64,000 bases of DNA from an uncultured Clostridium sp. (GCA_947367845.1 CANBES010000004.1:1-64000); one strand, 5' to 3'. Shown: positions 10,072 to 19,580, numbered from the stretch's first letter. Numbers and translations are program-made. The notes: generated from the letters alone by a model not told the origin.

Positions 10072-10686
10072 TTAACTATTTACAGTTATCTCATTATATA
10101 ATATGTAAATAACTGTTTTTTTGTTAGCATCTTGCAATTCCATTTTTTCAGGCTTACCAGTCTTTTTGTCTATGTACAATTTCTTTTGCTTTTTGCTTGT
10201 TTCTTGACTTTCAGCCTGCATTATTATTTTCTCATTTTTTTCTTCCCAACTTGCCTTTTGGTCTTGGTTATAATCTTTTATAAAACTACTTAAGTCTAGG
10301 CAACTGTCTGCAACATATTGATAATTTTCGAATATTGATGTCAGGTTTAATTCAGTATTTTCTAACTTCAATACATTTCCGCTTCTTATCATCTTTACCC
10401 CTGCAATATTGCTTGGTTCTAGCACTTCTTGGCAATTGTCTTCTTCACCATTATAATTTTGTTTTATTATATATTTACTTTCATTTTTATTGCTTTGTAC
10501 ATCTACTTCTATTTTTGCCTCATATGAAGTCATATTTAAAATAAAATCTACAATTTCTTGACTAGTAGTATTATTTCCAATTTTCAAATTTTTAGCCGTA
10601 TTATTTCTAAAAAATATTACATAACTTAAAACACCAATTAAAATTACAACGATTATCACAATTATAATAATTTTTTTGTTTTTCAA
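10072..10686 (-). CDS. Membrane-anchored GerS-like (LolA-fold) protein
   Basis: 204 aa. An N-terminal membrane anchor (about residues 5-25, mostly Ile/Val) has no lipobox Cys. The exported remainder, with 'MTSYEAKIEVDVQSNK', a central YNGE and a C-terminal KLYIDKKTGKPEKMELQD, resembles LolA-fold proteins such as the Clostridium germination protein GerS. The assignment rests on this pattern and on the neighbour mazF, because in C. difficile gerS lies near an alr-mazEF group (from memory). I chose the TTG start at 10686: GGAGG lies seven bases upstream and the earlier GTG lies beside it. Confidence 0.6.
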   Translation of the reverse strand: MKNKKIIIIVIIVVILIGVLSYVIFFRNNTAKNLKIGNNTTSQEIVDFILNMTSYEAKIEVDVQSNKNESKYIIKQNYNGEEDNCQEVLEPSNIAGVKMIRSGNVLKLENTELNLTSIFENYQYVADSCLDLSSFIKDYNQDQKASWEEKNEKIIMQAESQETSKKQKKLYIDKKTGKPEKMELQDANKKTVIYILYNEITVNS

Positions 10687-10743
10687 AACTTTCCCTCCCA
10701 CCTAGAAAAATAAGATATTTCTCTTTTTCTACTCAAAAAAATA

Positions 10744-10768
10744 TAGTGAGTTTCTTTTAACTCACTAC
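10744..10768 (-). terminator. Intrinsic terminator after dusB
   Basis: TAGTGAGTT (10744-10752) pairs with AACTCACTA (10759-10767); on the minus strand the stem is followed by a run of T. Confidence 0.85.
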
Positions 10769-10777
10769 ATTTTTATT

Positions 10778-11749
10778 CTATAAAGTTTGAAAATATTCTT
10801 CCAGCTTATTTATCAACTCTTGCTTGTCTTCTATCACATTTATACTATTTCTAAATTCACTAGAATTTTTTAAATTTTTTGTATACCAAGCAATATGCTT
10901 TCTAAGCTCTTTGACTGCTATATCTCCTTTTTCTTGTACAGCTAATTCTATATGCTGTTTCATTATTTCCAACTTTTCTTCATTTGTTGGCGGTGGTAAT
11001 TTCTCTCCTGTTTCTAAATAGTGTTTTATATTTCTAAAAATCCAAGGATTTCCAAACGATCCTCTTCCAATCATTATTCCGTCTACACCCGTTTGCTCAA
11101 ACATCTGGTACGCTGTTTCTTCGTCTACTACATCTCCATTTCCTATAACAGGTATATTTACACTTTGCTTTATTTCTTTTATTATTTCCCAATCTGCTTT
11201 TCCAGAATAAAATTCACTTCTTGTTCTTCCATGAATTGTTATTGCAGATATGCCAACTTCTTCTGCTATTTTTGCAACTTCTTTCGCAACAATATGCTCT
11301 TTATCCCAACCTTTTCTTATTTTCACTGTTACTGGCACTTCAGAATTTTTGACTACTGCTTCCATTACTTTTCTGGCTTGTTCTAAATCTAAAAGTAGTT
11401 TGCTTCCGTCACCATTTTTTACTACTTTTGGAGCTGGACATCCCATGTTGATATCTATTATATCTGCCGATTTACTCAAAACTTTTGCACTATATCCCAT
11501 TGTTTCTTCATCACTACCAAAAATCTGAAAGCTTATTGGTCTTTTTTCCCCTTCTGTGTTTAATAACCTTTTTGTTTTCTGGTCATTATGAAACATCGCC
11601 TTTGAGCTTGCCATTTCTGTGCATACCATTCCTGGTTCGAATTTTTCACATATCATTCTAAAAGGCAGGTTTGTTACACCTGCCATAGGAGCTAATATTA
11701 AGTTGTTTTTTAATACTACATTTCCTATTTTTAATTCTTTTAAATACAT
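10778..11749 (-). CDS. dusB: tRNA-dihydrouridine synthase DusB
   Basis: About 323 aa. FMN-dependent TIM-barrel enzyme reducing uridines in tRNA. Visible are APMAGVTNLPFR, the catalytic Cys in INMGCPAPKV, HGRTR and MIGRGSFGNPWIF. The start is one of the paired ATG codons at 11752/11749, about 4-7 bases after AAGG; this leaves the upstream rodA stop just outside the gene. It is probably transcribed with rodA and the min genes. Confidence 0.93.
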   Translation of the reverse strand: MYLKELKIGNVVLKNNLILAPMAGVTNLPFRMICEKFEPGMVCTEMASSKAMFHNDQKTKRLLNTEGEKRPISFQIFGSDEETMGYSAKVLSKSADIIDINMGCPAPKVVKNGDGSKLLLDLEQARKVMEAVVKNSEVPVTVKIRKGWDKEHIVAKEVAKIAEEVGISAITIHGRTRSEFYSGKADWEIIKEIKQSVNIPVIGNGDVVDEETAYQMFEQTGVDGIMIGRGSFGNPWIFRNIKHYLETGEKLPPPTNEEKLEIMKQHIELAVQEKGDIAVKELRKHIAWYTKNLKNSSEFRNSINVIEDKQELINKLEEYFQTL

Positions 11750-11762
11750 CATTTGACCTTTC

Positions 11763-12872
11763 TTATCTTGATACAAATATTGTTTTTTGTCTTTTACTAC
11801 TTATATTTAATAATAACCCTATACATATAAAGTTTGTTATTAATGAACTTCCACCATAGCTTATAAATGGAAGTGGTACTCCTGTAATCGGTAGTAACCC
11901 CATTACCATTCCTATATTTTCTACCATATGGAATAAGAATATTCCTGCTATTCCAGATGCTATTAATGCTCCTACTTCGTCTTTAGCTGTTTTCGCAATA
12001 TATATACATTTCGTCACCAGAAATACATATAATATTATAATTGCTCCTGCAACTATAAATCCCATTTCTTCACCTATTACTGAATATATAAAGTCTGTTG
12101 TTTTTGGATAAAGAAAACCTAGTTGTGTTTGATTTCCTTTAAATAACCCCATTCCTGTAAGTCCACCTGCTCCTATTGCTAATTTTGATTGTATTATGTT
12201 GTATCCTGCACCTCTTGGGTCTGACTCTGGATTTAAAAATATATCTATTCTCTTTTTAGCATGGTCAGGTAACACAAAATTATATATTAAAGGTATTGAT
12301 ATTACCATTATTAAAGCTGTTACTATTATATATTTTTTATCTATTCCAGCTGTTATTAACATTAACGCTAATGCTACTAAAAAAGCTGCCGCTGTTCCAA
12401 AGTCTGGTTGCTTTATTATTAATAATACTGGTAATCCTATAATCGCTAATATAATTAATAGTTTTGTTGGTTTATTTATATCACTAGCATTTCTTTCTTT
12501 TATTTTTGACATTGCTAATGCTAAAAATAGTATTACAAATATTTTTGCAAATTCTCCTGGTTGGAATGAAAAGAATCCTATATTAAACCAACTGCTTGCA
12601 CCATTTATAGGTGTTGTAAATAATACAACTATTAACAATAATATGAAAATCCCATATAAAATTGGCGATATTTTTACTAACATTTCGTAGTCGACTAGCA
12701 TAAACGCTACCATTACTACCAAACTCACTGCTAGCCATATACATTGTTTATTAAAATCTCCATATTCGGTTTCCTGTGTTGCAGAAAATAATGCTACTAA
12801 GCCTATGATGCATAGTATTATAACTGCTATTAGTAGCCCCCATTCTATATTTTTTAATTCTCTTTTTCTCAT
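11763..12872 (-). CDS. rodA: SEDS-family peptidoglycan polymerase RodA
   Basis: 369 aa, about ten membrane segments. It carries the SEDS motifs KQPDFGTA, ESDPRGAGYN and PFISYGGSS. RodA polymerises glycan strands for cell elongation with a class B PBP. Its position after minD and minE is typical of Clostridia and supports RodA rather than FtsW or SpoVE. The start ATG at 12872 follows GAGTGG a few bases upstream. Confidence 0.92.
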   Translation of the reverse strand: MRKRELKNIEWGLLIAVIILCIIGLVALFSATQETEYGDFNKQCIWLAVSLVVMVAFMLVDYEMLVKISPILYGIFILLLIVVLFTTPINGASSWFNIGFFSFQPGEFAKIFVILFLALAMSKIKERNASDINKPTKLLIILAIIGLPVLLIIKQPDFGTAAAFLVALALMLITAGIDKKYIIVTALIMVISIPLIYNFVLPDHAKKRIDIFLNPESDPRGAGYNIIQSKLAIGAGGLTGMGLFKGNQTQLGFLYPKTTDFIYSVIGEEMGFIVAGAIIILYVFLVTKCIYIAKTAKDEVGALIASGIAGIFLFHMVENIGMVMGLLPITGVPLPFISYGGSSLITNFICIGLLLNISSKRQKTIFVSR

Positions 12873-12892
12873 TAAACCACTCTTTTTCTTAA

Positions 12893-13519
12893 TTAATTTT
12901 TTGATTTAATCGCTTCTTTTGTTTCGCTTTTTTTGTTTTCTTCTTGTTCAGTTGTTTTTTGCTCTTTTATTTCTTGATTTTCTGTTTTTGTTTCTTCTTG
13001 CTTATTTATTTCTTTTTTGTCTTCATTTTCAGATTTTTCTTCTTTATTTAATTCAATCTTCTCGTCTACTTGCTCTTGATTTTTAGCCTTTTCTGTTTTC
13101 ACTTTTTCTTTTATAGGTTGATTTTTTTTATCTTCTTGTGCTTCTTTATCTTCGTTTTCTTTTTTCAACTCTTTTTCTTCTTTTACTTCTTTGGCTTTTT
13201 TTGTATCTACTTTTCTTGCTTCATTTTTTATATTTATTATTGGAATATTTGCATATAGTGCTGGTGCTCCATTTGTTCCGTCTCCATTTTCTTTGTTTGT
13301 TAATCTTACATCTATTGCTGTTTCGTCTACATCTATATATTTTTTTATTACTTCTATTATTTCTTGTTTCATTAGCTCTAAAAAGTCTGCTGATACATTT
13401 GCTCTGTCTTGCATTAGTACTAAGTGTAGTCTTTCTTTGGCTGCATCTCTTGAGTTAGTTGCACTTTTATTTTCATTTTTGTTGAACTTCTTAAAAAATT
13501 TTGTTATGTTCTCAAACAT
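12893..13519 (-). CDS. minE: MinE with a long charged C-terminal tail
   Basis: 208 aa. Residues 1-85 match MinE: amphipathic start MFENITKFFKKF, then RLHLVLMQDRA and KYIDVD, the parts that stimulate MinD ATPase and bind membrane. Ordinary MinE ends there at about 85-95 aa. Here about 120 further residues are nearly all Lys, Glu, Gln, Asn and Asp and have low complexity. The ATG at 13519 is preferred over a TTG at 13537, which has no ribosome binding site. It lies between minD and rodA. No minC is seen in the window. Confidence 0.85.
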   Translation of the reverse strand: MFENITKFFKKFNKNENKSATNSRDAAKERLHLVLMQDRANVSADFLELMKQEIIEVIKKYIDVDETAIDVRLTNKENGDGTNGAPALYANIPIINIKNEARKVDTKKAKEVKEEKELKKENEDKEAQEDKKNQPIKEKVKTEKAKNQEQVDEKIELNKEEKSENEDKKEINKQEETKTENQEIKEQKTTEQEENKKSETKEAIKSKN

Positions 13520-13545
13520 ATTCCTATTTACCCCCAAATTGTTTA

Positions 13546-14337
13546 TTATTTACTAAATAGTCTTTTTAATTTTGCAAAGAAACCTTTTTCTCTGCCAGGA
13601 ATTGTCACTTCTATTTTTTCTCCTAGTACTCTTTTTGCTATCTCTATATATGCTTTTCCAGATGGTGCTTTTTTGTTTTGTATTACTGGTTCACCTTTGT
13701 TTGTTTGTGTAATTATGTATTCGTCATCTGGTACTACCCCTACTAGGTCTATTGATAAAAGATCAACAATATCGTCTACATCCATCATTTCGCCTTTTCT
13801 TACCATGTTTGGTCTTATTCTGTTTATTACTAGCTCTGGATTTTTGATTTCTGATGATTCTAGTAATCCTATTATTCTATCTGCGTCTCTTATTGCTGAT
13901 ATCTCTGCTGTTGTTACCACTATGGCTCTGTCTGCTCCTGCTATTGCGTTTTTGAATCCTTGCTCTATTCCAGCTGGACAGTCTATTAGTATGTAGTCAA
14001 ATTCTTCTTTTAATTTTCCTACTAAGTTTTTCATTTGTTCTTCATTTACTGCACTTTTATCTCTTGTTTGTGCTGCTGGTAATAGGTATAGTTCTTTAAA
14101 TCTTTTGTCTTTTATTAGTGCTTGTCTTAGTTTGCATTTTTCTTCTACTACGTCTACTATGTCATATACTATTCTGTTTTCTAGCCCCATAACTACGTCT
14201 AAGTTGCGTAGCCCTATGTCTGTATCGATTAATGCTACTTTTTTTCCTTCTAGTGCTAAGCTTGACCCTAAATTTGCTGTTGTTGTTGTTTTACCTACTC
14301 CGCCTTTGCCTGATGTTATTACTATTACTTCTCCCAT
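13546..14337 (-). CDS. minD: Septum site-determining ATPase MinD
   Basis: 263 aa. Deviant Walker A GKGGVGKTTTTANLG near the start, Walker B YILIDCPAG, and a C-terminal amphipathic membrane-targeting helix GFFAKLKRLFSK. It places the division site with MinC and oscillates or relocates with MinE. A strong GGAGG site precedes the ATG by six bases. minE follows after nine bases. Confidence 0.97.
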   Translation of the reverse strand: MGEVIVITSGKGGVGKTTTTANLGSSLALEGKKVALIDTDIGLRNLDVVMGLENRIVYDIVDVVEEKCKLRQALIKDKRFKELYLLPAAQTRDKSAVNEEQMKNLVGKLKEEFDYILIDCPAGIEQGFKNAIAGADRAIVVTTAEISAIRDADRIIGLLESSEIKNPELVINRIRPNMVRKGEMMDVDDIVDLLSIDLVGVVPDDEYIITQTNKGEPVIQNKKAPSGKAYIEIAKRVLGEKIEVTIPGREKGFFAKLKRLFSK

Positions 14338-14471
14338 AATTTTCCTCCTTCAGGATTTTAAAAACACATTTTTTAATAGCTTTATGATATAACGAAAATG
14401 CGAAAAAGTCAATAAATTTTGTGTGAAAATGACAAAAATATTTCTAAAATGTTACAATTTGTTTACAAAAT

Positions 14472-14504
14472 AAGAGTTTACCTATTTGTTACTGGTAAAC
14501 TCTT
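14472..14504 (-). terminator. Intrinsic terminator after the FGE-domain gene
   Basis: An 11-base stem (14472-14482 with 14494-14504) lies 12 bases past the stop codon, followed on the minus strand by TATTTTG. It separates this gene from minD. Confidence 0.8.
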
Positions 14505-14516
14505 CATTTTATAATC

Positions 14517-17288
14517 TTATGGGCAAAGTACTACCCTCATTGAACCACCTCCTGTAGGTCCAACACCATAGTAGAATATTCCTGCACCACTACCACTACT
14601 CTTATTTCCTCCATGTGTTGGAAAAGGAAGGCTTGTAGAAACATTACTAGGAGAATTGTGAAACCAACTCCAATATAGTTCAGTAGAACTTCCTGGCATT
14701 ATTCCACCTTGATTTACTTCTTTTGTATGATCTCCTATCTTTCCTGTTTTGTGTATTGTCACATTTCCTACAAATGAATCTTCATCATTGCTATATACTG
14801 TTACATATTTTGTACTTTCATAATTTCCACTTGCATTTTTAGCAGACTGTGTCATATTTACAACATTAGCATTTGTTAGAAGACTTGGTATACCCAATTT
14901 ATTAAACGCTGCTCCTGGGTCAGGATACCCACCAGACATATCATATATACCATATACATTCCCTGTCGTACTTGCTTTTGCTCCTATTGCTGTATCATAT
15001 CTACTTGTCATATCTGTAACAGCTGGAGTTTTTGAACCAACAACACCTCCACCACTTCCAGTTATATTCTGGCTATTATTATTTACATCTAACTCATATC
15101 CATTTCTTCCATATTGACTATGTGCTAAATATGCAGTTGCTCCCCATTCACTATTTTTTACTAGGTGACTTTCTTTTGTTCTATCATAATTATATGAATT
15201 TACATAACAATTCCCTGCTTGCAAATTGCCCCAAGATATTACATTAGGTTTACTTACTGCCCTTACTGAATTTTTATTTGCGTCTGTAATTTGAGTATTA
15301 TCACTAGCACTATTAGCCGCCGTCCAAGTAACTCCATTATTGCTACTATTTTCTCTACTCATTTCGTATTTTGCAAACCAAAATCCTGTTAAATCTTTGT
15401 CCCAGCCACCATTATCCAAATTAGTTTCAAATGCTGGATGTACTATATACTTTTTATCATTATATACTACTGTTTCTATTCCTTCATCTAACTTATATTT
15501 TACTGTACCATCTGATGCCTTCCACATACCCCAGCCATCATAATATCCTATTGGCTCTGTATTTGTCTCACTTTCACAATATGTAATTCTATATGCATAT
15601 CGTGGTATCCATACAAAGTAACTACCATCGCTTGTGTTTTTAGCATTTGCCCATCTACTAGATAAGTTGTCTTCTGTTCCAGTAGCTGGTACATATCCAT
15701 ACCAAGAAGATTTCGCATTTGCATCTTCTGTCCATGATATAATCTTTCCTTCATTGTCTGTTGTTTCTGTCCAAGTTACAGGTACCATTGAATCGCCTAG
15801 TACTGGTGGTTCAGGTGTTTCTCTTACATTATTATCTTTATCTATCCATATTACATCAACTTTTCCATAATCAGTTGTAAACAATGTTGTTTCAGGAGTT
15901 GCAATACTATCTTCTTTTGGCATTTTTACACCTGGTGCATCTGCCTTCAAATATAAAGCAACTCTAAAACCTGTATTTGCATTAGTATAATCCAATGTAC
16001 CACCTATACGACTAGCTAAAGTTTTATAATTCGAATCTGTTTTTGAAAAATCTCCACCCCTTATAACATAGTTATTTTGGTTGTAATTTTCCATAGTCCA
16101 CTCGCCAACATTACCAGCCAAATCATAAATATTTTTTACTTGATAATTGTCATTTGCACCTGTTCTTGCTGGTGAGCCACTATTTGAATAATTTCCAATT
16201 TGACTACTATCTGTTAAATATTTAGATAAATTATTATCTTTACTAACCCAATTCATAATAGCATCCCATTGAACACCATAGCACAAAGTAGAAACCACAT
16301 CATTTTCAGCATCTTTTGGATATACATTTCTTGCTAGAGCTACCGCTCCACCTGTCTCATCAGCATTTCCCCATTTTATAGAATTATATACTGCTTCTCC
16401 CTTTTTACTTACAACTTGTCCACTTGATGACCTTCCAGCTTCAAATCTTGCAATGTAAAATCCTTTATTTTGTTTTACACTTCTATATATCTGTTCAACT
16501 TCGCTTCCAGCTGACACTCCGTCTCCTACTGCTTCATAATATTTTGATGCCGTCTTTTCTGTACTTACAAAATTCACATCTGCTATATTTTGTCTTCCAT
16601 AATCTTTTCTTACAAATTCATCAAAATTCTCAACTGGAACCCATACATATTGATTTCCGTTTTTACTATTGTTTATGTCGTCTCCCTCAACATCAGATAT
16701 AATTATTCCAGTGTCTTTTTTACCATCTACATAATAGAACCCACTTGGTATCCTTACATTATCTATATATTTCAAATCTATTGATACTAGGTCTATATCT
16801 TCTGCAAGATGATCAGTATAATACCAGTCGTTATCTATTTTTACACCTTTTACGTAAAATATGTTATGACTTGAGGCGTTTATTATATATAAATCTGTAT
16901 AGCCATTTACTTGTGATTCTGTTGAAGATGATGTGATTTTGTCATAATCTCTTCCATAATTTAATGTCAAGTTTTCTAGCTTATCTAAATCTATTGGATA
17001 AAATCTTCCACTATCATTCACTTCACTTATTAGCCCTGCTGCTTTAATATTATCAACATTTTTATATTCTATATCTACAACAGGTATAGTTCCAAATCTT
17101 GCATAATAGTTAGAAACTTTATCCCTCAAATTAGCTACGTCTGTTTGCAGTGCTTTCAACTTCTCAATTTTTAAATTGTCTCTTACATTAAAAATTATAA
17201 CATTTGTTAATACTAAAATTACCAACACCACTACTGTTAGCGAAATTAGGTTTATACCTTTTTGACCTTTTAAAAATTTTTTTATCAT
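14517..17288 (-). CDS. Prepilin-type leader protein with two FGE-sulfatase/C-type-lectin-like domains
   Basis: 923 aa. A basic leader ending in Gly (KGQKG) is followed by a hydrophobic stretch INLISLTVVVLVILVL, like a type IV prepilin leader but with Ser instead of the usual Glu at +5. A coiled region (about 35-60) follows. Two formylglycine-generating-enzyme-like domains come next: one around 200-450 (YVWVPV, NIYDLAGNVGEWT, VIRGGDF, GFRVALYL) and one around 545-923 (YFVWIPRYAYRI, GIYDMSGG, ending GGGSMRVVLCP). The fold in such proteins usually binds ligands rather than modifying sulfatases. No pilus assembly gene or reverse transcriptase is nearby. It is likely displayed at the surface; its function is unknown. 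Confidence 0.8.
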   Translation of the reverse strand: MIKKFLKGQKGINLISLTVVVLVILVLTNVIIFNVRDNLKIEKLKALQTDVANLRDKVSNYYARFGTIPVVDIEYKNVDNIKAAGLISEVNDSGRFYPIDLDKLENLTLNYGRDYDKITSSSTESQVNGYTDLYIINASSHNIFYVKGVKIDNDWYYTDHLAEDIDLVSIDLKYIDNVRIPSGFYYVDGKKDTGIIISDVEGDDINNSKNGNQYVWVPVENFDEFVRKDYGRQNIADVNFVSTEKTASKYYEAVGDGVSAGSEVEQIYRSVKQNKGFYIARFEAGRSSSGQVVSKKGEAVYNSIKWGNADETGGAVALARNVYPKDAENDVVSTLCYGVQWDAIMNWVSKDNNLSKYLTDSSQIGNYSNSGSPARTGANDNYQVKNIYDLAGNVGEWTMENYNQNNYVIRGGDFSKTDSNYKTLASRIGGTLDYTNANTGFRVALYLKADAPGVKMPKEDSIATPETTLFTTDYGKVDVIWIDKDNNVRETPEPPVLGDSMVPVTWTETTDNEGKIISWTEDANAKSSWYGYVPATGTEDNLSSRWANAKNTSDGSYFVWIPRYAYRITYCESETNTEPIGYYDGWGMWKASDGTVKYKLDEGIETVVYNDKKYIVHPAFETNLDNGGWDKDLTGFWFAKYEMSRENSSNNGVTWTAANSASDNTQITDANKNSVRAVSKPNVISWGNLQAGNCYVNSYNYDRTKESHLVKNSEWGATAYLAHSQYGRNGYELDVNNNSQNITGSGGGVVGSKTPAVTDMTSRYDTAIGAKASTTGNVYGIYDMSGGYPDPGAAFNKLGIPSLLTNANVVNMTQSAKNASGNYESTKYVTVYSNDEDSFVGNVTIHKTGKIGDHTKEVNQGGIMPGSSTELYWSWFHNSPSNVSTSLPFPTHGGNKSSGSGAGIFYYGVGPTGGGSMRVVLCP

Positions 17289-17329
17289 TTGCTAGTTCTC
17301 CTTTTTTTATCTTTAGTATCATTTTACTA

Positions 17330-17995
17330 TTAATTACTATCAATTTCAATAGTCTTTTTAATTAAATCTTGAATTTTATTTCTTCTTTTTTCTACAATAT
17401 CTTGCTTAATATACAATCCCCAAAGGAAAAGTATAATAATAAAAATAGAAATATTCTCTATGTAAAAAATTGCAATACTACAAATAGCTGTCATTAAAAC
17501 CAATATAATAAATGAAATATTATTTGTATATCTCTCTGCCTTTTTCTTTCCATAACAAATATGTAAAAATCCCCTCAAAATCCTTCCTCCGTCTAGTGGG
17601 TATATTGGAATTAAATTAAATATTATTAATAAAATATTTGCATATATAATCATCAAATTAGAAAACAACCCCAATTCTATATTATTAAAAATAATAATCA
17701 TAAATAAATTGGTTAATGGACCTGCTATCGCCACAATTATTTTCTTTATCTCTAATTTGTTTCCACTTGCTATCTTTTTATTATAATCACTTGGATTTAG
17801 CTTAAAAGAAATACTCACTCCATATGGCTTTAATTCCAATTTCTCAGGCCTCATGCCCATTAATAATCCCGCTACTAGATGCCCTAACTCATGGATTATT
17901 GCAAATATAATTATTAGAACATATGTCTCTATTTGCTTGGTAAAATAAAACAAAAGTAAAAACAAAAAAATTTTCAAATCAATTCTAAAACGCAT
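17330..17995 (-). CDS. spoIVFB: SpoIVFB-like site-2 protease (M50)
   Basis: 221 aa, several membrane segments. The zinc motif HELGH (His35, Glu36, His39) and the downstream IPIYPLDGGRIL motif with the third ligand Asp are present. In sporulating Firmicutes SpoIVFB cleaves pro-sigma-K in the mother cell. The ATG at 17995 has GAGGAGG upstream; the TTG at 18010 is part of that site. It lies just downstream of the SpoIVFA-like gene, the usual operon order, with two palindromic elements between them. Confidence 0.85.
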   Translation of the reverse strand: MRFRIDLKIFLFLLLFYFTKQIETYVLIIIFAIIHELGHLVAGLLMGMRPEKLELKPYGVSISFKLNPSDYNKKIASGNKLEIKKIIVAIAGPLTNLFMIIIFNNIELGLFSNLMIIYANILLIIFNLIPIYPLDGGRILRGFLHICYGKKKAERYTNNISFIILVLMTAICSIAIFYIENISIFIIILFLWGLYIKQDIVEKRRNKIQDLIKKTIEIDSN

Positions 17996-18019
17996 ACTGT
18001 TCCTCCTCAATTTTATTTA

Positions 18020-18090
18020 AAACTTTTTGGGACTGTCCCAAAAAATCCAGATTTTGGGTGTTTTTAAGGACTGTCCCCAAAAACACCCTA
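18020..18090. repeat. Two palindromic elements between spoIVFA and spoIVFB
   Basis: 18020-18048 has AAACTTTTTGGGAC with the facing GTCCCAAAAAA; 18056-18090 has GGGTGTTTTTAAGGAC with the facing GTCCCCAAAAACACCC. The stop codon of the frame-restored spoIVFA (18088-18090) lies at the end of the second. Confidence 0.85.
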
Positions 18091-18988
18091 TAATTCTAAA
18101 ATATTTTGTGGATTTATTGGCTTTTCTGAAAGTCTAATTTCAAAATGCAAATGTGGCCCGAGTTGAATTACCTGTGCTACCTACTTCTGCAATTTCTTGC
18201 CCTTGAGTTATTTTATCCCCTTGTTTCACATATATTGCGTTGCAATGTGCATAAATGATGCTTACTTCGCCAATTTGTACTTTTATATGTTTTCCATAAG
18301 CACCTTCTTCAGATACTAAAACAACTTCTCCCTCAGTAGCTGATTTTATTTTCGTTCCTAAATTTGCAGCTATGTCTGTTCCTGTATGATTTTTGGGAAT
18401 ATTTTCATTTGTGCTTTCTCTTTGTCCAAATCCTGAACTGATAGTTCCTTCTACTGGTTTAATAAAACTTGCCGTACTTTTTATTGTCTCAATTTCTTGT
18501 TCTTCTGGTGTTAACTCTCTTTTTTCTTCTGGTGCTTCCGCATTCTGTACTGCTTCATCTGAGCCACCTATTGCAGGTTCGTTGTTAGTTTCTGTATTTG
18601 AACTTTCTTGCCCTTCGTTGTTATTTTGCTCTTCCTGTGTTTGTTCTTGACTTTGATTTGTTTCATTATTTGGAATTATTCCCTGTACTCTACTTTTTAC
18701 ATTATTATATATTTCTACAAAATTAGTATCATATGAAAGTACTTCATTTAGCTTACTTGTAAAATCTTTTGAAAATACATATTCATTATTCTGAATTGCA
18801 TATATTATTAAATATATTGCTACACAAATCAAAATTTGAATAATCATTTTCTTTAATAATTTTATATCTTTCTTTTCACCATCGTTTACATTTACCATCG
18901 CTATTGGCCTTGTAACACCTTGTCTTCTTTTTGCATAGATTTCTTCAGCTCGTCTTATCCTTTCTTCTGTTGATATAGTTCTTTCCAT
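18088..18988 (-). CDS. spoIVFA: SpoIVFA-like M23 (LytM) protein, +1 frameshift at a CGG codon
   Basis: Read straight it has 282 aa and ends ...GNSTRATFAF at 18140. Skipping one C (plus-strand G at 18160) gives GNSTGPHLHFEIRL and continues to a stop at 18088-18090, restoring the M23 motif HLHFE. Other zinc ligands are present: NHTGTD and YAHC. One membrane segment (about 48-66) is followed by an acidic low-complexity linker (about 100-165), then the M23 domain. SpoIVFA holds SpoIVFB inactive at the forespore membrane, and spoIVFB is next. AGAGGTGC lies before the ATG. The shift could be programmed, a mutation or an assembly error. Confidence 0.8.
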
Positions 18989-19051
18989 AAAAAAAGCACC
19001 TCTTCCTTAGTTTCTTTGTAAACTATATGTCTGGAAAAAGTGTTTTATAAC

Positions 19052-19399
19052 CTATTTTATTAACAAATATATGCTTTCTATTAGCAATATAAAACTTGCA
19101 ATATACGCATAATTCTTTAATCGTCTATATCTCATTTCACTTTGTTTTCTATTTTCTTTCTTTGCATCCTTTTTTTCTTCAATCCCTGTAATATAATTCG
19201 ATACTAACAACTCTGCCTCTTTCAATATATAATCACTTTGCTTTAGCTTATTCTCTTGTTTGCTCGCTTTTTCTCTTTTCTCTATTTTTTGAACTTTCTT
19301 TGCTTTTTTATTTGTTTTTAGTATCACTATTGCTTCTTCTACTATATTTGACGGTAAATTCTTCAATACTATTATATTTTTTAAATTATTTTGCTCCAT
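19052..19399 (-). CDS. Small membrane protein, unknown function
   Basis: 115 aa. The first 28 residues (NNLKNIIVLKNLPSNIVEEA) look like a folded segment, residues 30-95 are rich in Lys and Glu and probably coiled, and the last 18 form one membrane segment. GGAGG lies eight bases before the ATG. It sits upstream of spoIVFA on the same strand, about 60 bases away, and could belong to the same transcript. I do not recognise the family. Confidence 0.7.
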   Translation of the reverse strand: MEQNNLKNIIVLKNLPSNIVEEAIVILKTNKKAKKVQKIEKREKASKQENKLKQSDYILKEAELLVSNYITGIEEKKDAKKENRKQSEMRYRRLKNYAYIASFILLIESIYLLIK

Positions 19400-19462
19400 C
19401 TCTACCTCCTGCTTTTGTTATTTATTATATTTTTTCCAAATTTTTCTTTTTTATACATCTAT

Positions 19463-19529
19463 CCTGCCAATGGGGACGGACCTTTTTGGCAGGTTGCCAA
19501 TGCCAATGGGGACGGTCCTTCTTGGCAGG
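19463..19529. repeat. Two direct TGCCA-type palindromic elements
   Basis: Units at 19463-19493 (with CCTGCCA..TGGCAGG arms) and 19501-19529, same orientation, separated by seven bases. They lie upstream of the small membrane gene. Confidence 0.88.
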
Positions 19530-19580
19530 TTGGTATATATTGGAAATTTTATCAATAATTTGTAAATAACACTTGATTTT

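Noticed and set aside
12893-13556. Long Leu/Phe-rich frames opposite the minE tail
   Set aside because: They are the mirror of Lys/Glu-rich codons and have no start signals.
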